In this document: positions 48,501-57,945 of the stretch, piece after piece | How positions within the stretch are numbered: position 1 is the first letter of the stretch | How the letters are laid out: the number at the start of each line of letters is the position of its first letter | DNA from: Rhynchonema sp. JSB1_4 | Lineage: Eukaryota > Nematoda > Chromadorea > Monhysterida > Xyalidae | Direction of reading: 5' to 3' | Length of the DNA stretch: 64,000 bases | NCBI GenBank assembly: GCA_030248065.1 | Contig: JASAMV010000819.1 | Span: 1-64,000, forward strand | The notes under the pieces: generated by a model | Told to the model about the DNA's origin: nothing | Databases searched by the model: none | What the model saw: only the letters and a program-made list of their open reading frames with translations | Made by a program: the position numbers and the translations under genes

Positions 48501-49673
48501 GTCTGGATTTTGTCATGAGTGGTTTTTGCGTCGTTTTCTAGTCATGATTATTGTCGAGTTATTATTTATTGTTGGATTGCAAAATTGCTCCAATTCCCCG
48601 CATTCCTCGCAATATATGAATAGACATTTTATTTCACTTGCATATCCACGGAAACAATTTCTCTTCTTGAAATCGACATGACACGCAATTCACGTTTTTA
48701 CGGTCCCGTGTAGGTGGGGCCAAAAAAATAAAGTTGCTGAGTTGGAAACAGTTTTTCGCGTAAGCCTGAAAGACCACCGACTTTTACATAACATACGCAT
48801 ATATAAATACACACATACATACATAAATCTAAACATTAGCAAAAAGACACCAAAATTCCTGTAAAAGAGCGACCCGGCGGTAATAACAACAAACTTCATC
48901 AAAAACTACTGATAAGCGCGTTATCAGACACAAGACAAAATCGTCGTATCAGACTGTTTATGTGGACTTATTGGGTTTACGACGTTTGACGTGAACGCCA
49001 AAACAATGGACTCGGTACCCATAAAAATAAGGAATTCATTTAGGTGGGGACCTTGTAACAGTCACCTGTTAAGGCACGACAGCTGATTCGAAACTAGGTT
49101 AGATTTGAAATTTGGGTGTCCGGCTAAACGGTATAAAATTACCATGTATTGGTAAATTTTAGAAATTTAGGTCCGTATTGAGCATAGGTATGCTAGATAA
49201 TATGATGAAACAAATAAAGTGCCGCGCAATCGTGATGGTGATAAGCGGTAGACCAAACATATTTCAAGAAAGTACACCGTATGACACTATTGGCCGGAAG
49301 TCCAGGCCAACTAAGGTTGCTTCAGACTAACTAGTACTCCATGTTTCATTGAACCAAACTTGGTCCCAAATTTTGTTCATAAAGGTGGAGGGTTCGAGTG
49401 TAACCCGACGCATTACTGAAAAGAACATTATACTACAAGTTCATGTTAGCTCGATTTTAGGAGAAAGGTCCACCATAATATGGATGCCCATAACGCGTTG
49501 CAGCGACTGATGCTGGCCACAACGGACAGGTCAGTATAAGTATAATCATGTGTGTCGGGTAAAATTACTGTCGATCGGCTTCAGGGCGCGGCCATGTTGA
49601 TGCAGGTGCGGGCTGCGGGTCTCAAAAATAATCAGTGTTCTCAATGCCCGCAACCGCATTAACATGGCCGTCC
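48501..49673. other. Single-copy part of palindrome 2 centre, no gene seen
   Basis: AT-rich, with a TACATACATA-like stretch near 48800 and one octamer at 49341. No exon or open frame worth calling; in particular no extracellular exons for the truncated membrane protein. Confidence 0.5.
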
Positions 49674-49677
49674 TTAA

Positions 49678-50217
49678 AGGGTGTGTCTAACGTCTCCTAA
49701 CCCCATGTTTTGTTGGGTGGAATTGAAAGATGCCCCCGAAAGGCCGCCGTGTGCAAAAAACCGCATCTTCTAACTCGCTAAATCGCGAAATCTTGAGGGT
49801 TACTTTTCGAATAAAATCAATTTCCGGACACAAAATTCAGACTGAGCAGACGGAAAAGAGCTACGAAGCGAAACACGCACAAACCAGCTTCTATGTGTTA
49901 AATGAAACATTCATTGTGTCCACAGTCAAGCCAGCAGCCAGAGCGGTGTGTGTTGAGCGTCTACGTGCATTGTATAGGCGGCTGAGCCGCGCTTAAACAT
50001 GCAATGTTTCAGCAGAAAAACGCCAAACGTGAGTAGCGCGCACTCAAGAGCGCCTGGAGTTTTGTGTCCGGAAATTGATTTAATTCGAAAAGTAACCCTC
50101 AATATTTCGCGATTTAGCGAGCTAGAAGACGCAGTTTTTTGCACACGGCGGCCTATCGAGGTCATCTTTCGATTGCACCCAATAAAACATGGGGTTAAGA
50201 GACGTTAGACACGCCCT
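49678..50217. mobile_element. Fold-back element with TTAA flanks (piggyBac-type?)
   Basis: Ends AGGGTGTGTCTAACGTCTC and AGGGCGTGTCTAACGTCTC (read inward), each preceded by TTAA (49674-49677 and 50218-50221). Long inner pairing includes AATCAATTTCCGGACACAAA. TGAAACAT (49903) and ATGTTTCA (50003) are near-symmetric around the middle. TTAA duplication is typical of piggyBac transposases. Confidence 0.75.
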
Positions 50218-50486
50218 TTAAGCGGGTGCGCGAATCTTGTACGTTTTTATGTCTTAGCAGGCAACTTTTGTCGTCTTTGCTGCTTGGTCACGCGCATTTT
50301 TGCACATTGAGGATAATGAGGGTTTTTCTGGAGCCATTAACTTTGACCAGCGTAAACGTTGTTCATTTGAGACGTGGGAACAATTTTAAACTGGTCGATA
50401 GTAGTGGTACCACTAGGTTCATGAAAGAAACCTAACGCGACCAAGGCACGTCCAACCTGTCGCCAACATTGATATCACTCACTGTA

Positions 50487-51007
50487 TTGGTAGCACAATG
50501 ACTAAATCAGAATTCATCTACCCTGATCTTCAGGGTCAACCTAAACCACTATGCTACTTGTTTTTTGACAAAACATTTGACCTCAAATTAATCCAGCAGA
50601 GCACCCACGTTGATGCAGTTCTGAAACATTTCGGTGACTGCATGGTTTGTGTGTGATCGCGTATAGTCTGTTGTTATATTTCGACATAGTGTAGCCCTTC
50701 AGCTGTTGGAGCGGGCTGGGTGACGCATTCTAATGATGTTTCAGGCTTGCCACTCTTGAGGCCTTGAACATTGTTGGTGCTGTGCGATGACAGGCCCGTG
50801 TTTTTGCGCCACGCGGCAAACATGTTCAATCGGTCTTTTGCCTGAGTTAGCAATGCTTGAAACATTCATTTAATGGCGTCACTCAGCCCCAATGGGGCTT
50901 ATACACTATGTCATAAATCACAAATAAAACGTCATTGATTGGCCCGTCACTTTTCCCCTTGGCAATTCAGGAAAAAACCAATTCTTACGTAGCCATTGTG
51001 CGACCAA
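50487..51007. mobile_element. Family E MITE, mirror of 47693-48267
   Basis: Ends TTGGTAGCACAATGACTAA and GCCATTGTGCGACCAA with TA flanks. Lies immediately upstream of the transmembrane exon of the right-arm membrane protein. Octamers at 50622, 50736 and 50858. Confidence 0.8.
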
Positions 51008-51052
51008 TAACTAATGTTATCTGTGGGCCGACTGTTGTCAAAAATGTTTCAG

Positions 51053-53691
51053 CACTCCATACGTGCTAACCGAGGCGGACGTGTTGTGGATGAAATGGTC
51101 GTTGATCGCAGTTGGCGCTCTGCTGATTCTCGTGATCGTCCTTCTGATCGTCATGATACTCATCGTCGCCTTATGTAGGAATGGTGAAACATCAGTCGGA
51201 AATGGTGTCAGGTAATGTTATTCGGATTAAGGCAACTGGAGTAACGCAACGCCAACACGGGCTCGATTACGGAGTTGGTGCAGTAAAAAAACGAAAGGAA
51301 AGAGAAAATCCTCATGCACGACGTTGTATTCCACAACACGTAACGTTTCCCAAATCAACAGTCACGTATGAATATTTCATGAACCTACCCCTCCGAAATG
51401 TTGTCGTTGTGTTACTATACCTAGTAGATTTATGATACATTTTGGTTTGGCAGATTGCGCAGAGCTGCTTTTTTTCTGGGCTCAACACACACCGGCGGTT
51501 TGAAATGTAAGCAGTGACCGTGCTAGCCCAGCCCCATCCATAAGTGAGATTGGCAGCAGCCCACACACTGCTATTGGTTGCACAATGACTTTATAAGAAT
51601 TGGTCAAATTTTTTTCCTGAATCGTAAAGAGGGAAAGTGACGGGGCAATGACGTTGCGTTGCATGATCGCACAGACAGCATGCAGTAAAGAGAATGTTTC
51701 AGACCTGCGGCAACGTATGGTTGATCTGCTGGATTATTTTCTGGTGAAAATGTTTTGTGAGAATCACAAATAGCACAGTGGTTAAGAGTGACTGAACTTG
51801 AAAATCAGGATCGACTTGATGAATTCTTATATGGTTATTGTGCGACCAATACCAAGTTAAAAATTGCACACGCTGCGTCTGTGCTGCGCCTTAGTTTCGT
51901 TGACCATTGAAGCTGGAGTTATTCTTGTCCATTTTGGGTTTGTAGACAATGAGGACACATCTTTCTTCGAACCATATTTTGCGATAGCGTTCGAGCATTA
52001 ATTTCGACCAGCGTAAAAGTTGTTCCCCTGCACCAAATGAAGAACTTTCACGCTGGTCGAAATTGCTGCTCGAACGCCATCACAAAACATGGTTGAAACG
52101 AAAAATTTCGCCTCATTGTCTACAAGCCCAAAATGGACAAGTATAATTGCAGCTTTAGTGGCGATGGCGAGATAATAATGTAGCTTACGACACGTCGGTG
52201 GTCAGGTTGAGATTGACAACACAGCGAAACGTACTCATTAGGTGTGCGGGGACCAATTTCACGATGGTCAATACGTGTAGCAATTCGGTGACAATATATA
52301 AGCCCGCACAAAGAGTGCCAAACTCCGCGTCCGCATATCCGCGAGCAGCTGATGAAAGCGCATGTTACAATATAGGCCAAACGGTTCGCAACTGCGGCGA
52401 TACGATGTACACTTTGCTGGCTTGTAGGGCACGGTTGCGAAAGGCTCTGGGTTCGCGTCCCAGTTGGAACAAGCAATTTTTCGTTCACAAAGGATTTCGG
52501 TTTGATGCGTTCCCGCTTTCGAAAAGCGTGGGGTGTCATATCTTACGATGTCGTTGTCACAGCGACCACAGTTTAGAGACGTTTCACCGCAGTTCGCACG
52601 GGGCAAAAACTTTGACGCTGGTCGGGAGACAGCAACGATATCGCAAGAACGTATGTGACCCAACCCACCGCGCACCCTGCCCATACTTGACCCAATGTGC
52701 ACACCGGGGTGCGCGCCCAAACGAAAAAAAAAGGCAAAGTGTAAATGAGCCACGCCAATTGGACAGGGTGTATCCACGTGACGAGCCTTTCTTCGACGTC
52801 GCTGAGTATCGACTGGAGACCAACAGGAACAAAACAGTCGATCAACACAGACCGTATGCCAGACAGGATCCGGGCATCACATCGGACCAACCTGCGATTG
52901 GTTGGTTCAAATTGTTGACTTACAGTATTTGAGCAATGTTCATTACCGGACCGTGTTGAGTTCCCCCATTTTAGTGCCCCGTGGGGCTTATTCGAAAGTA
53001 CGTATGTATGTACATGCACTTACGATTGCGAATAAGCCTGCATCTATGTATGTACGTAATGTGTGTATGCATTTGAATTTTCAATGTTTCAGAGCCAATT
53101 GTCTATCAATACCCACCACAATCGAGACCAGACGTTCGTCAAAGAGAAGTGTCACCTCCAAGGAGCCCACCGCAGACGGAGAGACCGAGAGAGGTGTGTT
53201 TCTGACAGAACATTTTGACTGTGTGGAATTACAAACCCGCACGTTTCTTAATGGAGTCGCTGTTCGAAGCCCACAAGGATCATGCTAAAGTATTTGAAGA
53301 CAATGAAAACAATTACAATACCTTGTCTTGTACAGATCTGCATTGTTTGATTACCCCAGTTGGAGTTTGCTGTTCGACCCAAGTGGATATTAGTAGACAA
53401 GCAGTGTACCAGATCGCCGTCAGTTCGAAAATAAGCCAAGAATGAGGCCACTTGAACATAGCAAACAACACATACTGCAAATCTATTCGTAATTCGTGCA
53501 CAAACACCAGCGCCAAGCTATAGCCTCAGATCAATTCCCTTCAGGTGCTGCTACGCCCGACCACTCATCCTCCACCCGAGCCAGCGTCGCAACAGCCAGA
53601 TGTTGTGTATCGTGCAGCGGAGGAACACATTCAGGCATCAGTCAGTCATCGAGCGTCAAGAGTCCATCGCGCGGTTGGTACATCGGTATAA
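51053..53691 (+). CDS. Single-pass membrane protein, 3' exons only (right-arm copy)
   Basis: Exons 51053-51183, 52767-52900, 53093-53193 and 53545-53691 mirror the left-arm copy with the same lengths. The transmembrane exon follows AAATGTTTCAG (acceptor) and ends at a donor reading GTGAAACATC. It can join exon 53093-53193 directly (phase 1 to phase 1), and that exon is itself preceded by AATGTTTCAG. The last exon ends GTATAA. The Pro-rich tail includes PPRSPPQTERPRE and TTHPPPEPASQQPD. No 5' exons exist between here and the palindrome centre. Not assigned to a family. Confidence 0.6.
51574..51849. mobile_element. Family E MITE, mirror of 46854-47127
   Basis: Same ends, TA flanks, octamer at 51694-51701. 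Inside the large intron of the membrane protein gene. Confidence 0.85.
52418..52460 (+). other. tRNA-like A/B box pair (possible SINE), right arm
   Basis: A box TGGCTTGTAGGG at 52418-52429 and B box GGTTCGCGTCC at 52450-52460 within a perfect 5-bp stem. No full cloverleaf. Could be a pol III promoter of a decayed SINE. Confidence 0.35.
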
Positions 53692-54525
53692 AGGGACCTT
53701 TGAGAGAAGCTTTGGAGAATTTTTACTGACGAATTTGGTCGAGAATTTTCTGCAGAAGTTGGAAAATTTTCTCGAGAAATTTATCGTGACTCATGATCGT
53801 GATGTGTCTTCTTGTTGCTGATGGTCCTACACAGTTACACTCCGATGACACGGGAGTTCGAACAAAACGGAGGGTGACAAAACAGCGGGTACTGAAGGAA
53901 CAGGCTTAGGCTATTATGAATACGCTGTACCCGGCAAAGAAACTACACTTTGCGTCCAAGACATCGAGAGTTCACGATGTTGCGCACAAACAAAGGGCGC
54001 TTTCAGCCTGTGGGTGGCATTTTCGAAACGGCGTAAAGGTCAGTTGGGTGTAAAGGTCGGTGGAAAGCTCGGTGTGAGAAAGCTCACTCGGCGTAAGCTT
54101 GAAACATTGCACGCTGAGCAAGCAGCAGGCGGCGTTTCTAAACGAAAGGTCAACTTTGACAGTTTGCTGTGCAAGCGTAAAGCGTTTGTTTGCAATCTGG
54201 TTGATTTAAGCTGGTTGCACAGACGTTTTAAAGGAATATTTGTAAGTTACCTAACATTTCCCCACAAGGCTGTTGAGAAATTGAACATTTATTGACGACG
54301 ATGCCAAAAATTTTGACGTCACTAACTGATCGCAGCACGAACTCAAAACGGCTCCGTGAAAGGTTATGAAATTCATACATATCGTTTAAAAATACTTGTG
54401 CAACCAGCTTAAATAAACCAGATTGCAAACAAACGCTTTACGCTTGCACAGCAAACTGTCAAAGTTGACCTTTCGTTTAGAAACGCGCGTCAGCTGCTTG
54501 CTCAGCGTGCAATCTTTCAACCTTA

Positions 54526-55829
54526 GGCCGTCTTCACAATGACACGGTTTCACGGTTTTACGGTTTCACGGTTTCACGTTTTCACGTTTGTTGTCGTCAC
54601 AATGACACGGGTTCACGGTTTTCCGGTTTCACGGTTTTACGGTTTCACGTTTTCACGGTTTCACGGTTTTACGATTGGTGTCTTCACAATGACGCGGTTT
54701 CACGGTTTCACGGTTTGGTCTAATTGTTTTCAAACCGTGAAACCGTGAAACCGGATAAAAACCAATTAGAACCGGTTCTAATTTTATCACGGTTTTGGTG
54801 CGTCAGATGCATGCATTTGACACTGGATGGGTCCAAAACATACGAATTGGATGTTATAACACGTTATCTGATGTAAAGTTTTCCGTCATGTGGTAAGAAA
54901 ATCTGGTTTCACTATAAAAATGAATGAATAACTTTTGAACCGCAGTTTTCCTGCCAAAAAAGTACCCAGAATTGCAGAATTTAGCCCTATGCCCTTCCAA
55001 AACCTTCTCGATTTCTGTGATAAAACACCTTTGCGCATGTATAAGTTGGTGATTAGATCAACTCTGCTTTTGGGTTATTATACACATGTCGTCAACCGAG
55101 ATCGTTAACTGTCGTTCTCGCAAGATTCTGTTTGTACCAATCTTTATTTCATTTTGTGTGCGCAAGCCTGTCACCAAAGTTCAAGTTTGTTTTTGTTTTC
55201 AAAGATCGTACGTTTTGTAACGTTTGTTCGTATTTGTGTGCTCATATCATAAATTGCAAGTGCTGAGTGGCAAGTCACACTTCCCGAGCTCTCAAATGTT
55301 CCCAGACAGCATGTGACCGAAAGGGAGTCATTTGGTCTCGAAGGTCACTCGATAGTTAACCTTGAGATTAAATGTGACCAAACATGTCTCATTTTGGATC
55401 TGCGCTGCCTAACTAATGAAAAATTTGTGACCAAAGATGTCATAAATACATCTAAACGACGTCACTGACCCTCTTGTGACGTTTAAATAAGGTATTTCAT
55501 GATTTGCTGATACCGCTAGCTTCGACCAGTCTGAAAGTTATGTTCAAGACGTCAAGTACTGCAGATTTCAAACGCATTTTATTTGAGCTTGGCCATAATT
55601 CCGACTGCACATTATGTTGGAAACCGTAAAACCGTGAAACCGTAAAACCGTGTCATTGTGAAGACACCAATTTGAAACCGTGAAACCGTGAAAACGTGAA
55701 ACCGTAAAACCGGATGTGATTGTGAAGACATCAGCAATGCAAACCGTGAAACCGTAAAACCGTGAAACCGGAAAACCGTGAAACCGTAAAACCAGAAAAA
55801 AGTGAAACCGTGTCATTGTGAAGACGGCC
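54526..55829. mobile_element. Harbinger-like element with ACGGTTTCACGG arrays, right-arm-specific
   Basis: 1304 bp. Ends GGCCGTCTTCACAATGACAC and its complement, flanked by TTA (54523-54525 and 55830-55832), a 3-bp TWA target typical of PIF/Harbinger. Each end carries about 200 bp of tandem ACGGTTTC/ACGGTTTT units in inverted orientation. The middle (54800-55600) has no open frame of note. The mirrored left arm near 44180 reads CAACCTTACGCC without it. Arrays near the ends could bind a transposase. Confidence 0.88.
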
Positions 55830-56113
55830 TTACGCCGCCTTACGCCGAGCTTACACAGAACTTTCTCACACTGAGCTTTCCACTGACCTCTACACCCAAC
55901 TGACCTTTGCACCGTTTCGAAAATATCACCCTGTGACTCTGTGAGGCCAGGGGTGGCGTCTTAAAAGACCACTCTTTTGTCCCCTGCTGTTTTGTCACCC
56001 CCTGTTTTGTCCGTGACACAACCACGGTGCAGCAGCCAAGACAATCGTTGTGCGTTTGGTATCACCATGATTGTTTCTGCATATTTTTGACTGTCCGTCA
56101 TGTCCATCCACAG

Positions 56114-56219
56114 GAGCCGCAACATCCAGCCAATCGAAGCACCACACCCGAACTGCCCAATCAATCCAATGTGAGCGTACAGACAATGACACCCGTCTGG
56201 AAGGGGAAAGGTGGGGAAG
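56114..56219 (+). CDS. Possible isolated exon (doubtful)
   Basis: Starts after CATCCACAG and ends before GTATGT, with an open frame EPQHPANRSTTPELPNQSN then VSVQTMTPVWKGKGG. It lies just outside palindrome 2, downstream of the membrane-protein copy on the same strand. It could be an alternative last exon if the GTACAT at about 53676 served as donor. No partner exon is certain. Confidence 0.25.
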
Positions 56220-56287
56220 GTATGTTGCTGGATACGTGGGAAAGACCATTGCACCTACGCAGATAATGGGCTGTTGATTATGTGACG

Positions 56288-56584
56288 GCATAAGGCTGCA
56301 ATTATAAGATAAATGCGGAATGCGGAAATTGGTGAGCAGATAAGTGCGGAATAGTAAATTTCTGCATTCCGCATTCGGCGTTTATCTGGTCACCTTTGCG
56401 GAATGGTGCGTGCTTGGGTGATGATGACAACTTCCAGCGTGCTGACCTCAAGTGTTGCGTGAAATGTTTAACCAAAAGCATAAAATTACTTGCAGAAATT
56501 CAAAATTAAGCAAAGGTGAGAAGATAAACGCGGAATGCGGAGTGCAGAAATTTGACATTTCGCGTTTATCTAATCGCAGCCTTA
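56288..56584. repeat. Fold-back MITE (GGCTGCAATTA ends)
   Basis: AAGGCTGCAATTATAAGATAAA at the left pairs with TTTATCTAATCGCAGCCTT at the right. Several GCGGAATGCGG units occur on both strands inside. Non-coding. Confidence 0.75.
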
Positions 56585-57079
56585 ATATTTTGTCATAGTT
56601 TTGAAATCGTCCAGTTTCGTGCTTTTGCCGATTGGTGAAATGGACACGAGTGACGACATACCGTAGATGTGAAAAGAAGGACACCATGCAAAATTGAATC
56701 GCATGAAATTGAATTGAATTGCTTAGATCCATGCGTAAGTGTGAGTTAGAAAAATCGGAATGCTCTTCGTTTAGTATTTAATACGCTTTTTGTCCATCAG
56801 GTTTCAACCGAGAGTTCGAGAAAGCCAGCCGACATCGGAAGCCATAACTTGGACATCAGTGATTTTCATCAATCACTCTTCGTGTGAACCTGCTGCTTTG
56901 TTTTAGAAAGTTTCAAACCTTGTTGTGGAAGTTTTTTCTCCTTAATTTATTATAATAGGGAACTTTCGTTAACATTGAAAAGCATTGTTTTCTTAAACCG
57001 GGCCCGCCGCTATTTTTTTGGAGGTTTTGGAATGGACCTCGGTTTTTTGTTTTAATCGTTAGCTACTGTAGCACTAGGA

Positions 57080-57515
57080 TGAAGAACATTAGCCTTAAAG
57101 AACTTCACCAAACTGACGTTTACCCACCGAAATCGATCCACCAGCATGGCCGTACGGGAACAAATCACCCCAATGTTGACGCAGTATCGGTGCGTGGAAG
57201 AATTTCCAAAGGAAAATTTAAACTATTGAGGTGTGGTACTATAGGCGGCGCATTACGGTAGGTATTATATTACATATTACACATTATTATAGTACATTTA
57301 TCATTTACAAAAGATCTAATCTTTTATCGAGCTACCGTAACCCGCCGCCTATATCACGCTCCAGCGATTTTGAATTTCTCTTGTAATTCCTGCTCATCAT
57401 GTGCGAATGTACGTCAATATCGGACAGGTTTGTTCCCGATAGACCATCTTGGCGGATCGATTTCGGTGGGTAATCGATACTTTGGTGAAGTTCGTCAAAC
57501 CTAATGTTCTTGATC
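57080..57515. repeat. Fold-back element
   Basis: AAGAACATTAG, TTCACCAAA and ACCCACCGAAATCGATCC on the left are mirrored at 57420-57515 in reverse order. The inner GGCGGCGCATTACGGTAG pairs with CTACCGTAACCCGCCGCC around an AT-rich loop. No gene. Confidence 0.8.
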
Positions 57516-57945
57516 TCGACGCCAACAAACCATATAAATGAAAAAACCGAAGTCGAAAACGAAAAAACAATAGCGACGGGGCCGCTTTAAATTTGTGTCT
57601 GTTTTACGTCTTGCTCTATGTTATTAGAAAACGAAGTGACAATTGCACCTATGCTTGTGGTGCGCGACATGATTTGACATTGATGATCACTTTCGAGGCT
57701 GTATGGGATTACAACATTTTTAGCTTATTTATGTGAATAAAGCAATAAATATGAAATTATTGAGGAGGATAAAATAAAAAGATATGTATTTTCCTTTATA
57801 GTCCATTACTGAATGCATAAATAAATATATAACATACGTACCGTGATTACTGAGTGCTCATAGAAATAATTAGAAGAGTAACTGAGTAAGACCAAGGTGC
57901 AAGATGAGTATTGTTGATTCCGTACGGCCATGTACGGCCATGTTG

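Larger units (their letters stand above)
43943..56089. repeat. Palindrome 2: second inverted duplication
   Basis: The left arm 43943-48334 is the reverse complement of the right arm 50409-56089. The right arm is longer mainly because of a 1304-bp insertion at 54526-55829. The unpaired centre is about 48335-50408. Outside the boundaries the flanks are unrelated (phosphatase side versus the 56-kb side). The same exons and MITEs appear mirrored in both arms. Confidence 0.93.

Noticed and set aside
52198..52932. 244-codon plus-strand frame as a single gene
   Set aside because: It covers tRNA-like and repetitive sequence; only the 52767-52900 part behaves as a conserved exon with splice sites.
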